In this document: piece by piece, positions 44,064 through 51,214 of the stretch
How positions within the stretch are numbered: position 1 is the stretch's first letter
Layout: each line of letters begins with the position of its first letter
Assembly (NCBI RefSeq): GCF_028867935.1
Contig: NZ_JAPQNS010000016.1
Span: forward strand, 101,935-165,934
From: Flavobacterium sp. SUN052
GTDB lineage: Bacteria > Bacteroidota > Bacteroidia > Flavobacteriales > Flavobacteriaceae
Direction of reading: 5' to 3'
Length of the DNA stretch: 64,000 nucleotides
The notes under the pieces: model-generated
What the model saw: the letters and a program-made list of their open reading frames with translations, nothing else
What the model was told of the DNA's origin: nothing
Database searches by the model: none
Program-made: the position numbers and the translations under genes

Positions 44064-45398
44064 TTACACTTGCGTTTTCAGGCGTGCAGGTCGGTCGGTC
44101 ATTTCGAGCATTTCGCCGTAGGGAACAATGGTGATCTGGCCGAACTCTTTGAGTAAATCTTTGTAGGCCTGAGCCACGGGCCGAGGTTTGCGGTCGAGAT
44201 CGTATAGGCCACAGGCTTGTACTCGGTTGTTTTGCTCAGCCATCTGGGTGTCCCAGTCAATTTGATCGATAAGGCTATACCAGGTAAAGCCCAGTACAGG
44301 TACACCGTCTCTGCGAATCCGCATCACGTTGATCCACTGTTTCCAGAGCCACATCGGCGCATGTTCTGCCTCGAAAACGTTTGTTTCGGTATGCATTACA
44401 GGCATGTGGTAGCGCTCGTAATACTCTTTGGTTATCTGGTACCAACCAAGCACATCCATCGAGCTATGAATGGAGCCATCGGGTAACTTAATCCGCTCAT
44501 TACGACCGTAATAGTCATTGCCCATAATTTGGTAACCCGGCGGTTTTCCTTTCATAAACCAGTCGTACTCCTTCCGGGTCATCCCATGATCCATCAGATA
44601 CATCGACACTGTTGCTGAGGGTGGGCGGGCATAGAGCAAATCCAGTGATAAAAACCGAAGTTCATTTTCCAGGTTGGTCTGCGCCGACGGTTTGGCACAC
44701 AGTTCGTGAATAAATTCGGCACTTTCACTCTGCACAATCACACAATCGTTGCGAATGCTGGCAATCTGCTGATTACCCATAATGCTGGCAGCAGCACAGT
44801 GTTTGAGGGCTGTTACAAACCCTTTGTCAGACTTTAATTGTTCGTTCCAGACTCCATCTTTAGCACTAATACGAGCTGTTACATAAATTTCATTAACGGG
44901 CGTGTAGTAGCGCACCCAGGGATACCGTTCGGCCACGGCCCGGCAATACTCTGCAAAATGAACCGGTAGTTCAGGGTTTTGGAAATTTTCGATCCAGTCG
45001 GGGACACCAAAATGCATTAAATCTAAAATGGGTGTGATTCCCAACCGCTTTATTTCGGCCATTGCCAAATCCGCAAACTCCCAGTTGAACTTACCTGGAG
45101 CTTCATGAATAGAATAGTAAGGTAGCCCATATCGAAGCACTTTCAGCCCCATTTCTTTCACCAGACCTAGATCCTCTTTGTAGCGGTTATAGTGATCGCA
45201 TTCGAGGAGCTGGTCGCGCCGGATAGTGCCTTTTTTGATGGTTGGATATGAACACTCGATGCCTGTAGCAAACATAAAATTGCTTGGGTTTCCATCGGGC
45301 AAACCATTGCCATTGTGCCCCGATGCACCCCCAAACTGGTCGCCATCGTAGTTGCCGTCGCCGTATTTTTTAGTGATGTGATGGAGGAAATCCTTCAT
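44064..45398 (-). CDS. Glycoside hydrolase family 1-like protein (beta-glycosidase)
   Basis: 444 residues, a (beta/alpha)8 barrel. The acid/base Glu is E170 in YTPVNEIYV, where most GH1 have NEP, and the nucleophile is E338 in MHTETNVFE, in place of the usual (I/V)TENG. Both sit at the right barrel strands (VRYYTPVNE; YHMPVMHTETN). It should therefore hydrolyse a beta-glycoside, but the changed motifs make it a divergent member. No signal peptide: cytoplasmic. Its start overlaps the GMC oxidoreductase stop by 4 bases. The shared operon suggests it acts on oxidised or modified glycosides. Confidence 0.8.
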   Translation of the reverse strand: MKDFLHHITKKYGDGNYDGDQFGGASGHNGNGLPDGNPSNFMFATGIECSYPTIKKGTIRRDQLLECDHYNRYKEDLGLVKEMGLKVLRYGLPYYSIHEAPGKFNWEFADLAMAEIKRLGITPILDLMHFGVPDWIENFQNPELPVHFAEYCRAVAERYPWVRYYTPVNEIYVTARISAKDGVWNEQLKSDKGFVTALKHCAAASIMGNQQIASIRNDCVIVQSESAEFIHELCAKPSAQTNLENELRFLSLDLLYARPPSATVSMYLMDHGMTRKEYDWFMKGKPPGYQIMGNDYYGRNERIKLPDGSIHSSMDVLGWYQITKEYYERYHMPVMHTETNVFEAEHAPMWLWKQWINVMRIRRDGVPVLGFTWYSLIDQIDWDTQMAEQNNRVQACGLYDLDRKPRPVAQAYKDLLKEFGQITIVPYGEMLEMTDRPARLKTQV

Positions 45399-46942
45399 GA
45401 CTTTAAAAATTTGTCTGCTGTTCTCAATGATAAAGCCATGATTGTCAAGGCTGGATTCACGCTCAAGGCACTCGGGAATGTAGAATTGTCGCTGATGTAT
45501 AAGTTCGGAATATCAAACGACCGTCCATTGGGATCAACAACAGCCGAGTCTGGATCAGTACCCATACGGGCTGTTCCGATTACGTGCGCGTTGCGGGGGA
45601 AAGCCCAGATGTTGCGCGCCCCGGCCGCACCCCAGATGTTGCGCATGATCTGGTTGGCATGGGAAGTTAGCCGCTCTTCGTTTTCGCCGATTGAAAAATA
45701 AATACGCGGTTTGGGAAGGCCGCGTCCATCTTTTTCGTCAGACAATTCGAGGTAATTGTGTTCGTAAGGCAGGCAGTCGCCCAGAATATTAATCCCCGCT
45801 ACATGATTGTATTGGCTCATGGCATCGTGTAAGGCCTGGCCCCAAAGCCCCCGACCTCGAGCCATCTGACTAGCATACGTCACGGGCATAACCCCAATAG
45901 ACTGAAGCAGATAACCTCCTACAAAGTCGCTTTCGCCAGTGGTTGGTCGATGGGTGTCTTCTGAAATAACCGCCCCAGGAATACCTCGCCAAGGATAAAT
46001 GGGTTCGTCGAATTCACCCCAGATTTGTAGGGCTGTATGGGCCATCAAGTTGCGACCAACCTGTTGACTACGGTTGGCCATGTCGTTCAGTAACAAGAGC
46101 CTTGGCGTTTCAACTGCGCCAGCACACAGAAATACGTGTTTGCAGCGCTGCCGCTTCTGCTGCCCGTTCTGCTCGTACACAACACTTGTGATGCGGCCCT
46201 GGCTATCGCGCTCAAAGCTTGTAACAAAGCACTCTGCACGTACTTCTGCTCCATGCTGAATAGCTAGCGGAATAAACGTAACATCCATGCTGGCTTTGGC
46301 TCCGTTGTTGCATCCGGCTTGGCAAAACCCCCTATTTGTACACGCTGATCGCCAGCCATACCCTTCCTGAAATTGTGGTGCCGACAACGCTGCGTTGGCT
46401 GCTGGCGACGTTCGGATGCCTAACTCCTTACACCCTTTTTCCATCAGACGACCGGCTCCATTCACGGGTAATGGCCCGTATCGGTACGACGTTTTCCGGG
46501 TGGGTCCCCACGGATACTTAGCTGGACCCGACACGCCCAAAAACTGTTCGAGTTCGTCGTAATACGGCTCTATATCGCGGTGGTAATTGAGGGGCCAATC
46601 TTCGCCCACGCCAAAATCGGTGCGAAGCCGGAGATCGTCGGGTTGCAGGCGTGGGGTGTAGGCTGTGTAATGCAAGGTCGAACCCCCAACGCCTGTACCG
46701 GAATTATTGCGCCCAAAGGCTACAGGATCGTTGCCTGCGCTAAGTCGTTCGTCGTTCCAGAACAGGAAATCCTGCGCTCGTTCGTCAGTAGCAAAGTCTT
46801 CTGTAGCTTTCCAGAATTTCCCGGCTTCCAAGGCGACTACATTAAGTCCGGCCATAACCAAACGAGCCAGCAAAGGCGCTCCACCGGCACCAGTGCCAAT
46901 AACGACTGCATCGAGTATGTCTTCAGTTGAATAAGATTTCAT
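45395..46942 (-). CDS. GMC family FAD-dependent oxidoreductase
   Basis: 515 residues. The N-terminal Rossmann motif is VVIGTGAGGAPLLARL (about 13-28), followed by GSTLHYTAYTPRLQ and ACTNRGFCQAGCNNGAKASM. The last resembles the Cys-rich patch of membrane-linked sugar/alcohol dehydrogenases. The C-terminal catalytic region is HVIGTARMGTDPDSAVVD (His) with NPALTIMAL (Asn). With the gluconate 2-dehydrogenase subunit 3-like protein encoded just upstream, it resembles two-subunit sugar dehydrogenases that oxidise a glycoside or aldonate. No signal peptide on either subunit is visible, so action in the cytoplasm is likely. Overlaps neighbours by 4 bases on both sides. Confidence 0.88.
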   Translation of the reverse strand: MKSYSTEDILDAVVIGTGAGGAPLLARLVMAGLNVVALEAGKFWKATEDFATDERAQDFLFWNDERLSAGNDPVAFGRNNSGTGVGGSTLHYTAYTPRLQPDDLRLRTDFGVGEDWPLNYHRDIEPYYDELEQFLGVSGPAKYPWGPTRKTSYRYGPLPVNGAGRLMEKGCKELGIRTSPAANAALSAPQFQEGYGWRSACTNRGFCQAGCNNGAKASMDVTFIPLAIQHGAEVRAECFVTSFERDSQGRITSVVYEQNGQQKRQRCKHVFLCAGAVETPRLLLLNDMANRSQQVGRNLMAHTALQIWGEFDEPIYPWRGIPGAVISEDTHRPTTGESDFVGGYLLQSIGVMPVTYASQMARGRGLWGQALHDAMSQYNHVAGINILGDCLPYEHNYLELSDEKDGRGLPKPRIYFSIGENEERLTSHANQIMRNIWGAAGARNIWAFPRNAHVIGTARMGTDPDSAVVDPNGRSFDIPNLYISDNSTFPSALSVNPALTIMALSLRTADKFLKS

Positions 46943-47523
46943 GACAAGTCTCCCCTCTCATTCGCAAGGAGAGGGGTTGGGGGTGAGGTTTGATCAGCCA
47001 TTCCAGTATAGCCAATCCACTGCTGTGCTATTGGATGACTGTAATAAATTTCGACTGCCTCGGCCAGTAATTCTTCGAAAAAACGGTCAGCGGGGAGTTG
47101 CTGCCAAGCGGGTCCAGTTGCTTCGCCCTGCTGAACAGCAAGCAAAACAGTGTCTCGCTGTTCAGTCGTGATAGTCGCGAAAGATTGGTCGAAAAGCGCT
47201 TCTGCTGTTTGAGAGATTCCGACAAGGAAAAGCCGATAAGCTTCTCCATCATTGGGTAACTCATCGTACCGCCATCCATTTGTTTTTTGCCGGGCTAGCC
47301 GATCATCAATCGGTCCCGCAACGTCTATTTTCTTCGTACCTGTTTGTGGAACCAGCCGATCGCAAACTAACTGAAGCCGAGTAAATTCAGCTTCATTAAA
47401 AAATGATGGGGCGGTAACAGGTGGCTGGTTTAGTCGTTCTAGTAACGCTTTGCGAGTTGTAGGTGTAACCCGGTCGGAGTTGACAAGATCAATAACAGAG
47501 TCAGACAGAGGCTTGTTTTCCAT
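46939..47523 (-). CDS. Gluconate 2-dehydrogenase subunit 3-like protein
   Basis: 194 residues. Matches the small subunit of GMC sugar dehydrogenases (EFTRLQLVCDRLVPQTGTKK, IDDRLARQKTNGWRYDELP, FFEELLAEAVEIYYSHP). Unlike most members, no Tat signal lies before the domain. It is needed for folding or electron transfer of the large subunit. The last 16 residues (SPPTPLLANERGDLS) are encoded by an interspersed repeat at 46952-46989 and are not part of the family. TGA overlaps the ATG of the GMC gene (ATGA). Confidence 0.85.
   Translation of the reverse strand: MENKPLSDSVIDLVNSDRVTPTTRKALLERLNQPPVTAPSFFNEAEFTRLQLVCDRLVPQTGTKKIDVAGPIDDRLARQKTNGWRYDELPNDGEAYRLFLVGISQTAEALFDQSFATITTEQRDTVLLAVQQGEATGPAWQQLPADRFFEELLAEAVEIYYSHPIAQQWIGYTGMADQTSPPTPLLANERGDLS
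46952..46989. repeat. Interspersed repeat with CCCCTCTC/GAGAGGGG stem inside a coding sequence
   Basis: Stem CCCCTCTC (46952-46959) and GAGAGGGG (46969-46976) with a 9-base loop, followed by TTGGGGGTGAGGTT. I recall similar elements, read as PPTPLL...ERG peptides, being widespread in Bacteroidota and cyanobacteria genomes. It forms the 3' end of the small-subunit gene. Confidence 0.75.
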
Positions 47524-47527
47524 GCCT

Positions 47528-48394
47528 TTATCCTAGTTTTCCTCCCGTGACCTCTACCAAACTACCGGTCATAAAACTTCCGTCTGATGAAGCCAGCAAA
47601 ACGTAAGCGGGGGCTAGCTCTTCGGGCTGACCGGGCCGCGCCAGTGCTACTTCATTACCGAAGTCCTTAACTTGATCCTGAGGCATAGTTGCCGGGATGT
47701 TTGGCGTCCAGACGGGGCCGGGAACAACCGCGTTCACCCTAATTTTACGTTCCCCCAGCTGAATGGCGAGTGATTTTGTAAAAGCATGAATGGCCCCTTT
47801 TGTGGCCGTATAATCTACCAACACCGGGTTTCCCACAATACCCACAATGCTGCCTGTATTTACAATGGCGTCGCCCTCGGTCAGGTGCGGGAGTGCAGCC
47901 TGCGCCATGAAGAAGTAACCGAAAATATTGGTTTCGAATGTACGGCGTAGTTGCTCTTCGGTAATGTCTTCGAATTTCTCCTGAGCCATCTGGAAAGCCG
48001 CATTGTTGACCAGAATATTCAGTCCGCCAAACCGTTCAACCGTTTGCCGAACGGCCTCATCACAGGCAGCTTTCTGCCGAACATCAGCCTGAATTACCAG
48101 ACAGGGTTGACCCTTACTTTCCACCATCCGCTGGGTGTATTTGGCATCATCGGTGTTTTCATTGTAGAGAATAGCCACTTTGGCTCCTTCCATAGCAAAA
48201 GCAATGGCTACGGCACGACCAATGCCCGAATCGGCTCCGGTAATAAGTGCGATTTTACCCGCTAATTTGTTGGCTGGTTTGTAATTAGAAAGGTCGCTGT
48301 CGGGTTGCTGATTCATATCCGACTGCTTGGCAGGATAAGGCAGTTTCTGAGCCTTAATTTCCTCTGCGGCCGGGCGAAATTCGGTAGTTTCCAT
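47528..48394 (-). CDS. Short-chain dehydrogenase/reductase
   Basis: 288 residues. Cofactor motif LITGADSGIGRAVAIAFAM, NNAAFQ, and the catalytic Ser (NTGSIVGIVG) with YTATK. The 40-residue extension before the Rossmann fold (KLPYPAKQSDMNQQPDSD) is typical of the YghA/glucose-1-dehydrogenase-like class of 280-300 residues. It uses NAD(P)H to reduce or oxidise a carbonyl. First gene of the operon with the GMC subunits and a GH1; the gap to the next start is 4 bases. In this setting it may act on a keto-sugar, which is an inference. Confidence 0.9.
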   Translation of the reverse strand: METTEFRPAAEEIKAQKLPYPAKQSDMNQQPDSDLSNYKPANKLAGKIALITGADSGIGRAVAIAFAMEGAKVAILYNENTDDAKYTQRMVESKGQPCLVIQADVRQKAACDEAVRQTVERFGGLNILVNNAAFQMAQEKFEDITEEQLRRTFETNIFGYFFMAQAALPHLTEGDAIVNTGSIVGIVGNPVLVDYTATKGAIHAFTKSLAIQLGERKIRVNAVVPGPVWTPNIPATMPQDQVKDFGNEVALARPGQPEELAPAYVLLASSDGSFMTGSLVEVTGGKLG

Positions 48395-48477
48395 AAAGTT
48401 GAGCGTAAAACGTAGGTCAAATTGTAACCTTACTTTTCGTTCAATTGTTAGGAAAGCTGATTGTTTGGGCGCGCTGG

Positions 48478-49083
48478 TCAGTTCTTCAGCCAGCCCGTTA
48501 CGCTCAGGCGTTCGCGGGTGGCGGGTAACACCTCATGTTCGAGTCGACCACTTTCAAAGCACACTAATCGGCCACTGACGGGAGCGATGGTTACCGTTTC
48601 TTCGGCGCCGTTTTCGGTAGGCAGATACAAGGCTATTTGTCCGCCATCGGTTTCCTGCCAATCTGTATTGAGATAACAAACTACTGACAACCGACGACGG
48701 GAGTCAGTGCGAAATTGATCGAGGTGGCGCTTATAGAAAGTTCCGGTAGGGTAGAGGGCGTAATGAAATTCATAGTCGCGCAGGCCAAGGTAACAGGTGC
48801 GGTTCACATACTGCACAAACTCGCCAATCCGGTTTAGAAACGCCAATTCTTCGGGAACGGCATCGGCTTCATCTAGCCACATAATTTCATCACCCCGAAT
48901 CTGTTTCTCAACTACCGTGTTCTGATTACCGATTCCAGCCGCCTTAAATTGGCCCTGCTCTCGACGGTCCCGTAGCCGTTTTGCCAATTTTTGAACTTCT
49001 TCGGGTGATAGAAAATCATCGACTACACCGTAGCCCTGTTCCAAAATACCATCAATAATCGGGTCGAATTGGGGTTGCATCAA
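48478..49083 (-). CDS. 2-oxoglutarate/Fe(II)-dependent dioxygenase (prolyl hydroxylase-like)
   Basis: 201 residues. The double-stranded beta-helix iron site is H120-x-D122 (YKRHLDQF) and H183 (GRLEHEVL), with R190 or R192 (ATRERLSV) to bind 2-oxoglutarate. DGGQIALYL and CFESGRLEH match the P4Hc/Tpa1-like subfamily. Substrate unknown; relatives hydroxylate prolyl residues of ribosomal proteins or elongation factor. Its ATG overlaps the nuoK stop (ATGA), so it is expressed with the complex I genes; an unusual partner. Confidence 0.87.
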   Translation of the reverse strand: MMQPQFDPIIDGILEQGYGVVDDFLSPEEVQKLAKRLRDRREQGQFKAAGIGNQNTVVEKQIRGDEIMWLDEADAVPEELAFLNRIGEFVQYVNRTCYLGLRDYEFHYALYPTGTFYKRHLDQFRTDSRRRLSVVCYLNTDWQETDGGQIALYLPTENGAEETVTIAPVSGRLVCFESGRLEHEVLPATRERLSVTGWLKN

Positions 49084-49382
49084 TTATTCAATTCGTTTAT
49101 TTCGTCCAGTTGGACGGTGCGGAAGTGCCGATATACCTGAAGCACAATTGCCAGGGCTACAGCGGCTTCGGCGGCCGCCACCACCAGCACAAACAAGGTC
49201 ATCATCTGGCCCTGCAAGCGGTCGGGATCATATTGGCTGAACGCTACTAAGTTGAGGTTTGCAGCATTGAGCATCAACTCAACACCCATCAGAACAACAA
49301 TGGCGTGTCTCTTGACAACCACCACGGCTAATCCGATGCTAAACAGCAGTGCGGCAACGATAAGGATTGTGCTTGTCTCCAT
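49080..49382 (-). CDS. nuoK: NADH-quinone oxidoreductase subunit K
   Basis: 100 residues, three membrane helices, normal length. KRHAIVVLMGVELMLNAANL carries the conserved Glu of the proton path (GVELMLN), and EAAVALAIVLQVYRHF the second. Inner-membrane part of complex I. Its start overlaps the last base of nuoJ; the stop overlaps the dioxygenase gene. Confidence 0.95.
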   Translation of the reverse strand: METSTILIVAALLFSIGLAVVVVKRHAIVVLMGVELMLNAANLNLVAFSQYDPDRLQGQMMTLFVLVVAAAEAAVALAIVLQVYRHFRTVQLDEINELNN

Positions 49383-49912
49383 TAGCTGTTCTTTATTTCC
49401 TGATTTGGCATGGCCAGATAAGCCGCTCCAACCAGGGCTACCAATAATAAGATACCAGCAATTTCGAACGGAATCAGGTATTCTGTCATCAACTGGCGGC
49501 CAATGGTATCAACGGTTGTCTGAAATTTGGCCTCGCGATTTATAATCACAAACACCCCACGGGATAGAACCTGAAAAAGCACTGTGAACGTACCGCCCGC
49601 AATCACCAATGGCCACAACCACGACCGATGGTTGGTTAATACGGCATTAGAACGCTGGTTGTTTCGGTTCAGCGGATCGGAATTATGGGTGAGCATAACA
49701 CCAAAAACGATGAGAACTAAAACGCCCCCAACGTAAATCATGATCTGGGCAACGGCCAAAAAATCAGCACTCGCTAGCACAAACAAAGCCGCTACACCCA
49801 GCAATGTCAGGAGTAAAAAAAAGGCTGAATAGAGTACGTTTCGAGTTAGTAAAATAGCCAGCGCACCACCAATGGTTAGAACCGAAAAAAGAATGATTGC
49901 GGCCTGAATCAT
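49382..49912 (-). CDS. nuoJ: NADH-quinone oxidoreductase subunit J
   Basis: 176 residues with five membrane helices. YSAFFLLLTLLGVAALFVL and DFLAVAQIMIYVGGVLVLI are standard NuoJ signatures, the latter forming the pi-bulge helix next to NuoK. Membrane arm of complex I. Overlaps nuoI by 4 bases (ATGA) and nuoK by one. Confidence 0.94.
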   Translation of the reverse strand: MIQAAIILFSVLTIGGALAILLTRNVLYSAFFLLLTLLGVAALFVLASADFLAVAQIMIYVGGVLVLIVFGVMLTHNSDPLNRNNQRSNAVLTNHRSWLWPLVIAGGTFTVLFQVLSRGVFVIINREAKFQTTVDTIGRQLMTEYLIPFEIAGILLLVALVGAAYLAMPNQEIKNS

Positions 49913-51111
49913 GGGTTTTTGGGTTTCATAGTAGGACGGAAAGGAGCCTTAGGTTTGGGACTTGGCTCTGTTACTGGTGCCGCTTGTTCTGGCAGTTCTG
50001 CTTGCTCAGCCGTTGTTTCTTTTTGAACTGGCGGCTTCATGGTGGGTTGGAAAGCGGGCCGAGGCTTTGGCGTTTCTTCTGCTTTGACTGTCGTTTCGGC
50101 CTGCTCTGTAGGAGCGGCTTTCGCAACCGGCGGCTTCATTGTCGGCCGGAAAGCTGGCCGGGGCTGAGGTTTTGTTACCTCCTCTTCCTTAGATTCTTCT
50201 TTTACAGGCGGTTCAACTTTTTCAACGGCTACGGTTGGAGGGACTTTTGCAACCGGCGGTTTCATCGTTGGCCGAAACGGAAGTGGTTTTGGCTTCGGAG
50301 CAAGTGATTCTTCCCCTGTTGGTTGAACGGTATGTTCTTCCTGTGTAGCGGGGTCAGTTCCCGATGTCACAACAGCCGAAGACGCTTCAGCCGCTTTGCG
50401 GTCTACATCAATGGGAGGCACATCTGCCACCTGAGTTACCTCGGTTTTAGGTTTAGCCGTTGGCCTGAAAACTGGCTTGGGACTGACTCCAATTTTGGGC
50501 TCTGCCGACGCTTCTTCGGACTTAACGGGCGCTACTGGTTTAACCGCCTGGGCTTTCAGAGCTGCTTTTTCCTGAACAAATTGCTCATATAGCATTCGTT
50601 TTTCCTCGGCTTCATCAGCAGTCAGGTTGGCAAACCCATAGGTTAGCTTACCCAAATCAAACTCACTATAGTCGAATTTCTTCTCCATCGTAAGGCACTC
50701 CGTAGGGCAAACCACCGTACAAAGGCCGCAGTAACAGCACTTGGCCATGTCGATGTCGAAGGTGGCCGCATATAAGCGAATTGGAGAACCATCCGACGCT
50801 TTACCTATTTCTTCGGTTGCCTTAATAGCATCGATAGTAATGCAGTCGACCGGGCAAACTTTGGCGCACTTGTCGCACACAATGCAATCATCAATCTCAT
50901 TGTGAAGTCGATAGCGGCCATTATCGGGAATGGGTAACTGCTCGTGTGGGTACTGCACTGTCACCAATCCCGTTTGCTGATCAAAGTAATTATCGCTTGA
51001 AACAGCCATTGGCTTTCGGCTTTCTGTAGCTTGCCGAAGATGTCGCATTGTAATGCTTAACCCCTTCAGTGTCGTCCGAATGCCGTCTTTTATATCCTGG
51101 AAGTAAGCCAT
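49909..51111 (-). CDS. nuoI: NADH-quinone oxidoreductase subunit I with long repeat-bearing C-terminal tail
   Basis: 400 residues. Residues 1-170 are a usual NuoI with two 4Fe-4S clusters: C76, C79, C82, C86 (CIVCDKCAKVC) and C125, C128, C131, C135 (CCYCGLCTVVC). They carry electrons towards quinone in the peripheral arm of complex I. The remaining about 210 residues are Lys/Pro/Glu/Val-rich and contain five copies of FxPTxKP (FRPTAKPK, FRPTMKPPVAK twice, FQPTMKPPVQK, FRPTMKPKNP). Normal NuoI is about 160-180 residues, so the tail is extra. It is in frame with one start and one stop, so not a sequencing split. First of the nuoIJK set here. Confidence 0.93.
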   Translation of the reverse strand: MAYFQDIKDGIRTTLKGLSITMRHLRQATESRKPMAVSSDNYFDQQTGLVTVQYPHEQLPIPDNGRYRLHNEIDDCIVCDKCAKVCPVDCITIDAIKATEEIGKASDGSPIRLYAATFDIDMAKCCYCGLCTVVCPTECLTMEKKFDYSEFDLGKLTYGFANLTADEAEEKRMLYEQFVQEKAALKAQAVKPVAPVKSEEASAEPKIGVSPKPVFRPTAKPKTEVTQVADVPPIDVDRKAAEASSAVVTSGTDPATQEEHTVQPTGEESLAPKPKPLPFRPTMKPPVAKVPPTVAVEKVEPPVKEESKEEEVTKPQPRPAFRPTMKPPVAKAAPTEQAETTVKAEETPKPRPAFQPTMKPPVQKETTAEQAELPEQAAPVTEPSPKPKAPFRPTMKPKNP

Positions 51112-51112
51112 T

Positions 51113-51214
51113 GAGCGAAAGAGTTAAAGAGCAAAAGAGCGAAAGACTAAAAGAGCGAGAAACTAAACGGCCATCGCGCACTTTCACTCTTTCGCTCTCT
51201 TATTGGCTCACTCT
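51113..51214. repeat. Purine-rich/pyrimidine-rich imperfect inverted repeat
   Basis: Reiterated AAGAGC(A/G)AAAG units (51113-51166) face a complementary CTTTC/CTCTTTCGCTC stretch (51180-51212). Read on either strand it can fold into a long imperfect hairpin. It separates E1 from nuoI, both on the minus strand. Confidence 0.55.

Noticed and set aside
49897..50307. Open frame on the plus strand rich in Arg/Phe/Trp/Leu
   Set aside because: Mirror of the repetitive NuoI tail; composition is a by-product of the Pro/Lys repeats on the other strand.
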